This document shows positions 1 through 11,664 of a DNA stretch of 64,000 nt, in pieces. The DNA comes from Hofstenia miamia. Taxonomy: Eukaryota > Xenacoelomorpha > Acoela. The notes under the pieces are model-generated. The model ran no database searches. It saw only the letters and a program-made list of their open reading frames with translations, and was not told the origin of the DNA. The DNA lies in NCBI GenBank assembly GCA_004352715.1, contig SCFE01000039.1:1333258-1397257 (forward strand). The letters are read 5' to 3'. The position numbers were made by a program, and so were the translations under genes. Position 1 is the stretch's first letter, and each line of letters starts with the position of its first letter.

Positions 1-324
1 TTTACAAATGCAAATCAAATTATACATCAACAAGGAACTACGTTTCAGTTTTTAAATTACCAGAAAATCTGATTTGAAAGAAGAGTATTTGGGGGCAATA
101 CCGAACCGTCGAGAAAGCCTTCCAAAGAACGTTTTTATCTGCAATAGACATTTTTCTGTGTGAATAATACACTAATTACAAATATTTATACATTTAGAAT
201 GGCAAATGCATCAAGGGTTTACAAATTTAATGATTGGAGATGATATCTATCATTGGAAAAAATCATCATCAACTATGAATAATGAATGTGTCATCATATT
301 CATGCTTTAAAGTTACAAAAGCAG

Positions 325-600
325 AAAACCCATGTAATGTATTCACCCACACAAGAGCCATAAACCAAGAAATAAGCTGAAAAATGTGTGCAAAGTCACC
401 AAAGCTGATCAAAAATCAGAAACCTCATGTAAAGCATACAGCAATGCAAGAGTCATAAACCAAATGAAACTGAAAATCATGCAAAGTCAACAAATCAGTG
501 AAAGACAAAGAACCATGTAAATGTATGCAGCCATACAAAGTCATAAACCAAATAAAGTGAAAAATGTGCAAAGTTGAGAAAAGATGTTACAGTCTACAAA
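325..600. repeat. Degenerate ~90-bp tandem repeat, three units, left arm
   Basis: Three units starting near 332, 423 and 512 share the order CATGTAA, then a GCATACAGC-like stretch, then CATAAACCAA, then GTGCAAAGT. Spacing is about 90 bp and identity moderate. The mirror copy is in the right arm at about 5770-6045, and pieces persist in the third copy around 7060-7120. Confidence 0.6.
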
Positions 601-1668
601 TGTGTACAACCCAAAAAATCACATGCAAATCTGACAAAAGATGTAAGAGTCTAAAGTGTGTACAGTCATGAAAAATCTGTATACACCAAAAAGAAATGCA
701 GAGACAAGATTGCTGTGTAAAACTAACATATAATAATATTGTATATTGAAATGCATATATGTGTATAAATTATATTAATAACATTGCATGCATAATTTTT
801 TAGGATGTGAAATTGTGCCTTTATGTATAAATCACATTTTGATTTTAACATGTAAGTCTATATTTCATATGTTTGTAATGTTAACTCACTTTTATGCATA
901 ACCCCATGTTTAATTTTTTGCCAATTACTAGTTTGCTTTTATCATGTATTACACCTGTAATGTCAGGTTTAATGAAAAATTTCTTGAAAAATGAAATGAT
1001 GTATTTTGCATATAGTGTATACATTTTCAAAAGACAAAATAAATTACATTGATTGCAGGTGTTATTCATAAAACCATATGTAATTTTTTACAATGAAAAT
1101 AGCATGTTTTGATAAATAAAATGAAGTATTTTTGAGGTCTATGAAAATTGTGTTAAACATTGTGCATAGAATTGGCTAAGCAATCAAAATACATGGAAAA
1201 TTTTTATGGATAAACTTAGTCAGCAATGATAATGGTTGTGCATGTGGGTCTGCAAGATGATGTATTTTGAAAAATGATATGTAGTCTTGTACATGTATGT
1301 TCCCAAAAAACAAATTAAATGTTGTACATAGAACTGCCTAAAAAATCAAAATACATGAAAATTTTTATGGATAGGAAAATTATTAGTCAGCAATGCATCA
1401 TTACAAATGCAATGTAACCCCAATTGGTCAGCTAATGTATACAAACAAATGTAAGCATGCAAATGAAATAACATGTGATATAGCAACAAACATGTAATGA
1501 AATCAGTCACTGTAGCAGACATGAGTTTATGAATCATTGTAAAATTGAGTCTCATAAATATTAATGAGTCAGTCCGATAGATGGCGTTGCAAATTCCTCA
1601 TCAATATTTGTGGATAAGCACTGAGGTTATTTTGTGACCTCTCCCCTGCCTTATATACTACTCCTTAC

Positions 1669-1836
1669 TGTAATTGTGGATTGGCATTTTGCTCTTTTAT
1701 TATCAACAACACTCTGCTCTTTAACTGATTTCCTTTTTTTCTCAAAGTCAAATGAAGATATTGGAGTAGTAGCAATGCATTTGAAGGTGGGTTGTTCTAT
1801 TGTGCTTTGGATCAGCTGCTTCCTTTTTTCTGATGA
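1669..1836 (-). other. Exon-like ORF segment, left-arm copy
   Basis: Mirror image of 4533-4700, on the minus strand. The same 56-codon open segment is bounded by a CCAG acceptor-like end and a GTAAGG donor-like start. See the right-arm entry for details. Confidence 0.25.
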
Positions 1837-3164
1837 CTGGCACAGGTAGTTATACAACTAAGTGGCTTATGAGATCTTAAGAAAAATGGAAAAAATATCA
1901 GAGTTCTTTCATCATTTTACATTTGGTTAACACAAAAACTGAGAACATTGACATTAAGACAACAGCAAGTTTGTGAACAATTGAAAATATTGCATGTGTG
2001 TATCATCAAACATACTTAATGCCTGCAAATGTGACACATTTTATTATGGTTCATTTGCTGTCTGTAACATGTAAGCTAAAAGAAAAATATATAAATAATG
2101 AATGAAAGTCATAGTTGCAGTGAAACTAATAATTCTAAATGACACATTTAGAACACAACACACATTAATTTCAGGACGTAAATATCACACATGCGCAAAG
2201 TTACCAACCAATGCATATAGCCATAATATCCAAAATGACAACTAAATACTTTCTATGTTCAAATATTTTCAATATGCCCCCCACAGCATGTGAATAATCA
2301 TTGATATTTGAAATACAAATTTCTGGCATTTATTTCTTAGATTTTTTCCAAAAAATTTTTTGAATGCATGCTACCAAAGACATTTTCGAAATACCAACAA
2401 ATGAGGATCATTGTTAGAAAAAAGGATTTACAAGATGACTCCAGCTTTTCCTTTTTAAAAGCAATTCTAAGATTATGCACAACTTTTTCCCCTAATTATG
2501 TTTCAAAATTCTCCCCTCAATCTTAGCCTACTCCAAATTTTAAAATAAATCTATCACAAACCTAACCCAGACAGGCCCATTTGGCCAGCGCAGTCAATTT
2601 GCATCTCTGATTTAATGCTCATAATTTTTTATCTACAATCTACATTTCATAGTCATTTAATATTATTTTAAACCAAATTATTGCAAAATTTTACAACTTT
2701 TTACTATAATTATTGCATGCTTTATAAAATTTTCTATTTTCATGTTCATAATTACAACATTAGCCAGTGGTTGGCCATAATGCTTTAGCCATATCTGGCC
2801 ATTACTCGTGTTTTTTGCATAGTCAGCACTTTTTACTACTACCATTAAAGTGAAATACTGCAATTTTCAATTGCAAATAATGTTGACAAGTCTACGGCAA
2901 CAATAAAAGAAAGAATATCGATACTTTTTGAGGCAGATAGATGACGTTTGAAATATTTTAAGTAAATTATCACCATAGCATTCCTGCATGATCTTCATGA
3001 GGGTCAAAATGTCATATAATTGAAAGTACATGTTGAGGAGTAAGAGATTTAAATCTTAACAAGTCAATTCCTGTAGGACATGATTTCATAGTATAGTACT
3101 TTGGACTAAATCTATAAAATTCCTGTTTTGCGAGAGAAATAATTTAATTACAATAATCTACAGC

Positions 3165-3167
<3 letters not shown>

Positions 3168-3201
<34 letters not shown>
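3168..3201. repeat. TA dinucleotide run at the palindrome centre
   Basis: About 34 bases of alternating T and A, flanked on both sides by the same inverted 8-mer (CAGCGACA / TGTCGCTG). It is the hinge of the large inverted repeat and could extrude as the loop of a cruciform. Confidence 0.95.
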
Positions 3202-3204
<3 letters not shown>

Positions 3205-4532
3205 GCTGTAGATTATTGTAATTAAATTATTTCTCTCGCAAAACAGGAATTTTATAGATTTAGTCCAAAGTACTATACTATGAAATCATGTCCTACAGGA
3301 ATTGACTTGTTAAGATTTAAATCTCTTACTCCTCAACATGTACTTTCAATTATATGACATTTTGACCCTCATGAAGATCATGCAGGAATGCTATGGTGAT
3401 AATTTACTTAAAATATTTCAAACGTCATCTATCTGCCTCAAAAAGTATCGATATTCTTTCTTTTATTGTTGCCGTAGACTTGTCAACATTATTTGCAATT
3501 GAAAATTGCAGTATTTCACTTTAATGGTAGTAGTAAAAAGTGCTGACTATGCAAAAAACACGAGTAATGGCCAGATATGGCTAAAGCATTATGGCCAACC
3601 ACTGGCTAATGTTGTAATTATGAACATGAAAATAGAAAATTTTATAAAGCATGCAATAATTATAGTAAAAAGTTGTAAAATTTTGCAATAATTTGGTTTA
3701 AAATAATATTAAATGACTATGAAATGTAGATTGTAGATAAAAAATTATGAGCATTAAATCAGAGATGCAAATTGACTGCGCTGGCCAAATGGGCCTGTCT
3801 GGGTTAGGTTTGTGATAGATTTATTTTAAAATTTGGAGTAGGCTAAGATTGAGGGGAGAATTTTGAAACATAATGAGGGGAAAAAGTTGTGCATAATCTT
3901 AGAATTGCTTTTAAAAAGGAAAAGCTGGAGTCATCTTGTAAATCCTTTTTTCTAACAATGATCCTCATTTGTTGGTATTTCGAAAATGTCTTTGGTAGCA
4001 TGCATTCAAAAAATTTTTTGGAAAAAATCTAAGAAATAAATGCCAGAAATTTGTATTTCAAATATCAATGATTATTCACATGCTGTGGGGGGCATATTGA
4101 AAATATTTGAACATAGAAAGTATTTAGTTGTCATTTTGGATATTATGGCTATATGCATTGGTTGGTAACTTTGCGCATGTGTGATATTTACGTCCTGAAA
4201 TTAATGTGTGTTGTGTTCTAAATGTGTCATTTAGAATTATTAGTTTCACTGCAACTATGACTTTCATTCATTATTTATATATTTTTCTTTTAGCTTACAT
4301 GTTACAGACAGCAAATGAACCATAATAAAATGTGTCACATTTGCAGGCATTAAGTATGTTTGATGATACACACATGCAATATTTTCAATTGTTCACAAAC
4401 TTGCTGTTGTCTTAATGTCAATGTTCTCAGTTTTTGTGTTAACCAAATGTAAAATGATGAAAGAACTCTGATATTTTTTCCGTTTTTCTTAAGATCTCAT
4501 AAGCCACTTAGTTGTATAACTACCTGTGCCAG

Positions 4533-4700
4533 TCATCAGAAAAAAGGAAGCAGCTGATCCAAAGCACAATAGAACAACCCACCTTCAAATGCATTGCTAC
4601 TACTCCAATATCTTCATTTGACTTTGAGAAAAAAAGGAAATCAGTTAAAGAGCAGAGTGTTGTTGATAATAAAAGAGCAAAATGCCAATCCACAATTACA
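4533..4700 (+). other. Exon-like ORF segment, right-arm copy
   Basis: An open segment of exactly 168 nt (56 codons, phase 0 at both ends) sits between GTGCCAG and GTAAGGAG, which resemble a 3' and a 5' splice site. The peptide is hydrophilic with two basic clusters (EKKRKS and NKRAK) that could serve as nuclear localisation signals. I do not recognise it. No second exon was found in the arm, so this may be a captured exon, part of an unknown mobile element, or chance. Confidence 0.3.
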
Positions 4701-6365
4701 GTAAGGAGTAGTATATAAGGCAGGGGAGAGGTCACAAAATAACCTCAGTGCTTATCCACAAATATTGATGAGGAATTTGCAATGCCATCTATCGGACTGA
4801 CTCATTAATATTTATGAGACTCAATTTTACAATGATTCATAAACTCATGTCTGCTACAGTGACTGATTTCATTACATGTTTGTTGCTATATCACATGTTA
4901 TTTCATTTGCATGCTTACATTTGTTTGTATACATTAGCTGACCAATTGGGGTTACATTGCATTTGTAATGATGCATTGCTGACTAATAATTTTCCTATCC
5001 ATAAAAATTTTCATGTATTTTGATTTTTTAGGCAGTTCTATGTACAACATTTAATTTGTTTTTTGGGAACATACATGTACAAGACTACATATCATTTTTC
5101 AAAATACATCATCTTGCAGACCCACATGCACAACCATTATCATTGCTGACTAAGTTTATCCATAAAAATTTTCCATGTATTTTGATTGCTTAGCCAATTC
5201 TATGCACAATGTTTAACACAATTTTCATAGACCTCAAAAATACTTCATTTTATTTATCAAAACATGCTATTTTCATTGTAAAAAATTACATATGGTTTTA
5301 TGAATAACACCTGCAATCAATGTAATTTATTTTGTCTTTTGAAAATGTATACACTATATGCAAAATACATCATTTCATTTTTCAAGAAATTTTTCATTAA
5401 ACCTGACATTACAGGTGTAATACATGATAAAAGCAAACTAGTAATTGGCAAAAAATTAAACATGGGGTTATGCATAAAAGTGAGTTAACATTACAAACAT
5501 ATGAAATATAGACTTACATGTTAAAATCAAAATGTGATTTATACATAAAGGCACAATTTCACATCCTAAAAAATTATGCATGCAATGTTATTAATATAAT
5601 TTATACACATATATGCATTTCAATATACAATATTATTATATGTTAGTTTTACACAGCAATCTTGTCTCTGCATTTCTTTTTGGTGTATACAGATTTTTCA
5701 TGACTGTACACACTTTAGACTCTTACATCTTTTGTCAGATTTGCATGTGATTTTTTGGGTTGTACACATTTGTAGACTGTAACATCTTTTCTCAACTTTG
5801 CACATTTTTCACTTTATTTGGTTTATGACTTTGTATGGCTGCATACATTTACATGGTTCTTTGTCTTTCACTGATTTGTTGACTTTGCATGATTTTCAGT
5901 TTCATTTGGTTTATGACTCTTGCATTGCTGTATGCTTTACATGAGGTTTCTGATTTTTGATCAGCTTTGGTGACTTTGCACACATTTTTCAGCTTATTTC
6001 TTGGTTTATGGCTCTTGTGTGGGTGAATACATTACATGGGTTTTCTGCTTTTGTAACTTTAAAGCATGAATATGATGACACATTCATTATTCATAGTGGA
6101 TGATGATTTTTTCCAATGATAGATAACATTTCCAATCATTAAATTTGTAAACCCTTGTTGCATTTTCCATTCTAAATGTATAAATATTTGTATTTATGTG
6201 GATTTCCAGGCAAATGTCTATTGCAGATAAAAAACGTTCTTTGGAAGGCTTTCTCGACGGTTCGGTATTGCCCCCAAATACTCTTCTTTCAAATCAGATT
6301 TTCTGGTAATTTAAAAACTGAAACGTAGTTCCTTGTTGATGTATAATTTGATTTGCATTTGTAAA

Positions 6366-6840
6366 TACTTCAGTTCGTTGAAATCACTTATTAGAAATAT
6401 ATAAACGACCTGACTAGAAGTGAACTGAAATTTTTATGACAAAATTGTATTAAACAATTACATAGAATTATTAGGCATTACTAAACTTAAAAACAAAAGT
6501 TAACATAAATGACAGTCTCGCATGATGATTGCAACTGACCTCACAATACCCCTATATATACCCCTATATATATATATATATAAACGTGAAATATTTTAAA
6601 TTAGTACAAATGATGAAAGCAAAAACATTAAATTCAGGGGATCAAAGGTTTTAATATTTCTGATTTCTAACTCTTGTACTTTAATCAAGTACATATTAAT
6701 ATTTGTATTTTTAGCAATATTCGACCTAACACTTGCCATATGGCTGATATTGTAGAGCTCCTCCGCTTACAAAATATTAGTTTGCAATTTTCTCAAATTT
6801 CTTAGTAATCTATCTTTAAAATATCATGCGCCTATATTTT
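6366..6840. other. AT-rich interval without gene
   Basis: Between the palindrome and the third arm copy. No ORF of note. It contains a TA run at about 6565-6582 next to a CCCCTATATA repeat. Confidence 0.7.
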
Positions 6841-7480
6841 TTAAGTGTGAATAATACACTATGTACAAGCATTTGTACGTTTAAAAGGCGATCTCAACAT
6901 GGATATGACTAATTTAATGATTGGAAATCATATCCAGTGAAGGGGAATCGAGTGTGTAGCAATACATCAACTAGAACAACTCTGTGAATTGCGTGGAAAA
7001 ACGCGTTCTCATTTTTATGGCAACTACACAATACATTGGAAAAGATATCAACAAGATTGTGAGCAAGAGTCATAAACCAAATAAACTGAAAAACGTGCAA
7101 ATTCGACAAAACATGTAACAGTCAGCAAACGTGTACACCCCCGAAAATCCGTATAAACCAAAAAGAAATGCAGAGAATAGACCGTTGTGTAAAACTAATA
7201 TCATAATAGTGTATTAATTAAAGCATGTATATGTATAAATCCTAATAATAATGTTGCATGTATAATTTATACGGAAAACGAAATTGCCTTTATCATGTAA
7301 GTCTATATTTCATACGCCTGTAATGTTTAAGTATGGCGAATATTTTCCCGTTTTGTATTAGCAAAAAAACGAATTAAACGCATGGAATTTTTTATGGATA
7401 GGAAACATTGGCGAAAACGGAACAATGATTGCAGATATTAATCATTAGAAACATATGGAATTTTTTAAAATGAAAAATAG
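6841..7480 (+). repeat. Diverged third copy of the palindrome arm
   Basis: Same orientation and order as left-arm bases ~158-1115. Shared landmarks are GTGTGAATAATACACTA, CATAAACCAAATAAA, AAAAAGAAATGCAGAGA, TGTGTAAAACTAA and CATGTAAGTCTATATTTCAT. Identity is clearly lower than between the two arms, with internal deletions. It ends where the LINE at 7480 begins. The arm sequence is therefore part of a dispersed repeat family, and this copy is older than the palindrome pairing. Confidence 0.8.
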
Positions 7481-7482
7481 CA

Positions 7483-8286
7483 ATGTATTTGAAAAAACGC
7501 GTAATGATTTCGTTACGAGCAGTCGGGTCTGATGAGCGCGCTTTGCTGAAAACAATTACCTCCGCAGCATCCGCAGATGCTTCGTTAACACAATTATCGC
7601 GCACGAAGTTATTAGCACCGTTTAACGCATTGTCAAAAGAAGAACTCTGTACATTTCATTCACTTCTATCAAAACTTTCTGAAACATGCCACGCTGAAGA
7701 AGATGCAATCACCATTGATAAACAAACGCAAATCACACCAAACAACTGCAACACACAAACACAAACGTCATCACCAGAAAATCTAACGCCTGAAGATCTG
7801 AATCACTCCAAAATTACAGCGAGATTCCACCCAAAAAAGCTAAGAGAAGACACAGATTTTCTCATCATAGGAACATCGATGTATCGACACTTGCGTTCAA
7901 AGCACCTCATTAAAGGACACACCGTCACCGTACATTCTTATCCTGGANCAAACAAGAAATTTGCTAATCTATTTATTCAGCAATTAGAAGAGGAATTATC
8001 TTTAGCTTGTTCTGAAAATAAAGATTTAATGCTACTTGGAGACTGGAACCTAAATTACTTTAACACTAATGAACAGTGCAAAATTGACCTAATATTAAAT
8101 GCTTTCAATGTAAAATTGGCTAACGCAATACTGCAGACTAGAATCACATCATCAAGTACCACGCTAATTGATTACGTTGTGCTTGCCGAAACAAATAATG
8201 CATCATATAGTTTTTACTCATCTGAATGCCCTTTTTCTGTCCACTGCATTACATGTATTGAGTTTTCTAAATCTGAATCGTCTTAG
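7483..8286 (+). pseudogene. LINE copy A: ORF1 SGNH N-terminal half fused to ORF2 endonuclease C-terminal half
   Basis: The 267-codon frame is chimeric. Codons ~1-155 match the ORF1 type: a Ser/Thr/Gln-rich N-terminal region, then IIGTSMYRHL, the block I nucleophile region of SGNH/GDSL esterases, followed by HSYPGA. After the ambiguous base at 7948 the frame reads as endonuclease, with LLGDWNLNYF (metal-site GDxN) and the SDH region, here changed to SVH (the catalytic His-motif Asp is lost). The frame ends in TAG at 8284 where copy C has a sense codon at the same place, so the stop is a point mutation. CR1 ORF1 esterases are thought to help membrane or nucleic-acid handling during retrotransposition. 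This copy cannot be functional. The fusion could be a real deletion or an assembly join. Confidence 0.8.
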
Positions 8287-9109
8287 AATAATGTCACAAA
8301 GTGGATAAAAATCCGTGAAAATAGTACTGAAAATATAAACAATCTTAAATCGGCAATTTCTTCAGAAAACTGGCTTCCTGTGTATACTGCCCCAAATGCA
8401 AATACAATGTTGATACATTTTTTAGAAATTTTTGAATTTTATCTAAATAAATTTTGTCCAGAAAGGAAAATTATGATTAAATCAAATCATAAAAGCATTT
8501 CGCACACATCTGCGCATAGTAAACCATGGATAAATGAATTTTGCAAAACATTGATTCGTGAAAAAAATATCGCATATAGAATATTTAGAACTTCCAAAAC
8601 TCATAGAAATTTTGTTGCATATAAAAAAGCTAGAAATTTATCCAATATTGCAAATCGCAAGGCGTTCAATGAATACATTAGAAATGAATACGCTTGTTTG
8701 CCAAATCAAAAGTCAAAGTGGAAACTTATTCATGATATCAGTAATAGTAAGAAATCTAAATCAAATTGTATTAATTCTATCAAAAATGAAACTGGGAAAA
8801 TCATCACAGATACCTATGAAATTTCTAACGAATTAAATCAGACTTTTATTAACCTAGGAAAATACAATGGTCCAACTGTTAAGTATGAAAATAATTCGCC
8901 TAAATTTTTTCAATCCGAATTTTCTTTCCGTTTTACAACAGGTTTAGAAACATTAAAAGCAATTCACAAGCTTAAGTCCAACAAATCAAGTGGGCCTTCC
9001 AACATTCCTTCATGGGCACTTAAAGTCACTGCACATACGATTGCTAGTCCCTTAAATTATATATTTAACGAATGCATACGAAATAATTACTTTCCGGATT
9101 ACTTAAAAA
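8287..9109 (+). pseudogene. LINE copy A: endonuclease-RT linker and RT fingers (truncated)
   Basis: In the same frame after the TAG at 8284. An open stretch from about 8380 shows the LINE linker (PWINEFCKTLIREKN), then LKSNKSSGPSNIPSWALK, which is the K-S-x-G-x-D/N-x-I-P RT motif 0/1 region of CR1/Jockey elements, followed by NYFPDYLK. It is cut by the N run at 9110. The same residues reappear in copy B at 10121, which continues a little further. Confidence 0.8.
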
Positions 9110-9821
9110 NNNNNNNNNNNNNNNNNNNNNNNNNNNNNNNNNNNNNNNNNNNNNNNNNNNNNNNNNNNNNNNNNNNNNNNNNNNNNNNNNNNNNNNNNNN
9201 NNNNNNNNNNNNNNNNNNNNNNNNNNNNNNNNNNNNNNNNNNNNNNNNNNNNNNNNNNNNNNNNNNNNNNNNNNNNNNNNNNNNNNNNNNNNNNNNNNNN
9301 NNNNNNNNNNNNNNNNNNNNNNNNNNNNNNNNNNNNNNNNNNNNNNNNNNNNNNNNNNNNNNNNNNNNNNNNNNNNNNNNNNNNNNNNNNNNNNNNNNNN
9401 NNNNNNNNNNNNNNNNNNNNNNNNNNNNNNNNNNNNNNNNNNNNNNNNNNNNNNNNNNNNNNNNNNNNNNNNNNNNNNNNNNNNNNNNNNNNNNNNNNNN
9501 NNNNNNNNNNNNNNNNNNNNNNNNNNNNNNNNNNNNNNNNNNNNNNNNNNNNNNNNNNNNNNNNNNNNNNNNNNNNNNNNNNNNNNNNNNNNNNNNNNNN
9601 NNNNNNNNNNNNNNNNNNNNNNNNNNNNNNNNNNNNNNNNNNNNNNNNNNNNNNNNNNNNNNNNNNNNNNNNNNNNNNNNNNNNNNNNNNNNNNNNNNNN
9701 NNNNNNNNNNNNNNNNNNNNNNNNNNNNNNNNNNNNNNNNNNNNNNNNNNNNNNNNNNNNNNNNNNNNNNNNNNNNNNNNNNNNNNNNNNNNNNNNNNNN
9801 NNNNNNNNNNNNNNNNNNNNN
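9110..9821. other. Assembly gap (712 N)
   Basis: Run of N inside the LINE copy A RT. Open frames reported across it are meaningless. Confidence 0.99.
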
Positions 9822-9967
9822 TAATTTTTGCAAAAAGAAAATTGCAAAAAAGCTCTTCACAATGAATTTTATATGTTTATGAGATCTAAGAGAGCATAAT
9901 AATGAATAATATTTTACTTGCAAGCATTAGCTCATATATTATTTATGATTAAGAGTAAATCAGATGT

Positions 9968-10112
9968 CACTAGTGGTCCACCAGTGGTCTACTAGTGGCT
10001 AAGAGTGGCTGTAATTGCCACTCCTGCCACTGATTCCCACCAGTGGTCCACTGGTGGGAACTGGTGGCCGCCCATGCCACTCCTTCCCCACCAGTGGACC
10101 ACTGGTGGTGGC
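9968..10112. repeat. Cluster of CCACTGGTGG / CCACCAGTGG / CACTAGTGG palindromic motifs
   Basis: About 145 bp, much richer in G and C than its surroundings. It is built from repeated 8-10-mers of the type ACCAGTGG, CCACTGGTGG and ACTAGTGG in both orientations, with weaker GTGGC/GCCAC words between. At least eight near-palindromic copies occur, so the strand can fold on itself in many ways. It sits directly against the start of LINE copy B. No ORF is convincing; the TSGPLVG peptides read from it are a by-product of the repeat. Confidence 0.8.
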
Positions 10113-10120
10113 TACATGGG

Positions 10121-10567
10121 ATAGTAAGAAATCTAAATCAAATTGTGTTAATTCTATCAAAAATGAAACTGGGAAAATTATCACAGGTACCTATGAAATT
10201 TTTAACGAATTAAATCAGACTTTTATTAACCTAGGAAAATACAATGGTCCAACTGTTAAGTATGAAAAAAATTCGTCTAAATTTTTTCAATCCGAATTTT
10301 CTTTCCGTTTTACAACAGGTTTAGAAACATTAAAAGCAATTCACAAGCTTAAGTCCAACAAATCAAGTGTGCCTTCCAACATTCCTTCATGGGCACTCAA
10401 AGTCACTGCACATACGATTGCTAGTCCCTTAAATTATATATTTAACGAAGGCATACGAAATAATTACTTTCCGGATTACTTAAAAACTGCTCATGTTACT
10501 CCCATTTTTAAGAAAAACGATCCTGTACTTGCGAAAAATTATAGGCCAATTTCGATAACATCTCCAA
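10121..10567 (+). pseudogene. LINE copy B: RT fragment, same family as copy A
   Basis: Bases 10121-10490 repeat copy A bases ~8740-9109 with a few substitutions, in plus orientation. The frame is open. It continues past the point where copy A is gapped, into TAHVTPIFKK and NYRPISITSP, the conserved RT motif (YRPIS) of CR1/Jockey LINEs. It is cut by the next N run. The 5' boundary against the GTGG cluster is abrupt; a 5' truncation or an assembly join would both explain it. Confidence 0.85.
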
Positions 10568-11567
10568 NNNNNNNNNNNNNNNNNNNNNNNNNNNNNNNNN
10601 NNNNNNNNNNNNNNNNNNNNNNNNNNNNNNNNNNNNNNNNNNNNNNNNNNNNNNNNNNNNNNNNNNNNNNNNNNNNNNNNNNNNNNNNNNNNNNNNNNNN
10701 NNNNNNNNNNNNNNNNNNNNNNNNNNNNNNNNNNNNNNNNNNNNNNNNNNNNNNNNNNNNNNNNNNNNNNNNNNNNNNNNNNNNNNNNNNNNNNNNNNNN
10801 NNNNNNNNNNNNNNNNNNNNNNNNNNNNNNNNNNNNNNNNNNNNNNNNNNNNNNNNNNNNNNNNNNNNNNNNNNNNNNNNNNNNNNNNNNNNNNNNNNNN
10901 NNNNNNNNNNNNNNNNNNNNNNNNNNNNNNNNNNNNNNNNNNNNNNNNNNNNNNNNNNNNNNNNNNNNNNNNNNNNNNNNNNNNNNNNNNNNNNNNNNNN
11001 NNNNNNNNNNNNNNNNNNNNNNNNNNNNNNNNNNNNNNNNNNNNNNNNNNNNNNNNNNNNNNNNNNNNNNNNNNNNNNNNNNNNNNNNNNNNNNNNNNNN
11101 NNNNNNNNNNNNNNNNNNNNNNNNNNNNNNNNNNNNNNNNNNNNNNNNNNNNNNNNNNNNNNNNNNNNNNNNNNNNNNNNNNNNNNNNNNNNNNNNNNNN
11201 NNNNNNNNNNNNNNNNNNNNNNNNNNNNNNNNNNNNNNNNNNNNNNNNNNNNNNNNNNNNNNNNNNNNNNNNNNNNNNNNNNNNNNNNNNNNNNNNNNNN
11301 NNNNNNNNNNNNNNNNNNNNNNNNNNNNNNNNNNNNNNNNNNNNNNNNNNNNNNNNNNNNNNNNNNNNNNNNNNNNNNNNNNNNNNNNNNNNNNNNNNNN
11401 NNNNNNNNNNNNNNNNNNNNNNNNNNNNNNNNNNNNNNNNNNNNNNNNNNNNNNNNNNNNNNNNNNNNNNNNNNNNNNNNNNNNNNNNNNNNNNNNNNNN
11501 NNNNNNNNNNNNNNNNNNNNNNNNNNNNNNNNNNNNNNNNNNNNNNNNNNNNNNNNNNNNNNNNNNN
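10568..11567. other. Assembly gap (exactly 1000 N)
   Basis: The round length suggests a nominal-size scaffold gap, so true distance across it is unknown. Confidence 0.99.
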
Positions 11568-11664
11568 CTTTGAATGAGGCTCGTATTAGCTCGGAATATA
11601 TATATATATATATGTACTCAAAGAATTTTTTACATAGCTCTTCCTATTATTGAATAAACATTTC

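Larger units (their letters stand above)
1..6365. repeat. Giant near-perfect inverted repeat (palindrome)
   Basis: Bases 1-3168 and 3201-6365 are reverse complements of each other around a central TA run. Landmarks pair at a constant coordinate sum of 6369 through most of the length and 6366 at the outer ends, so the arms differ by only a few bases of indel. They are not identical. I see isolated substitutions (for example near 1579, 1885 and 2500) and a cluster of differences at 150-250 against 6110-6235. There, the left arm has a stretch that is also present in the diverged third copy at 6841, so the right arm looks derived. The substitutions argue against a pure assembly mirror. No recognisable transposase or gene lies inside; the only coding-like block is the exon-like segment described separately. 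Confidence 0.95.
7480..9109 (+). mobile_element. CR1-like LINE, copy A (family with SGNH ORF1 and 2A ORF2)
   Basis: A non-LTR retrotransposon relic in plus orientation. It contains the ORF1 N-terminus and first SGNH block, a jump at an ambiguous base (7948) straight into the ORF2 endonuclease, then the linker and N-terminal RT fingers up to an assembly gap. The region between SGNH block I and the endonuclease, including the 2A leader seen in copy C, is missing. The element begins at the same point as copy C (ACGCGTAATG), so this may be the true 5' end or a shared truncation point. It is inserted at the edge of the arm-type repeat. Confidence 0.85.

Noticed and set aside
881-3691. Other 60-71-codon frames in the palindrome arms (e.g. 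881-1069, 1346-1555, 2678-2863)
   Set aside because: Short, no family features or splice context; they appear twice only because the arms mirror each other.
9065-11577. Long open frames across 9110-9821 and 10568-11567
   Set aside because: They are mostly runs of N; only the flanking LINE segments are real.
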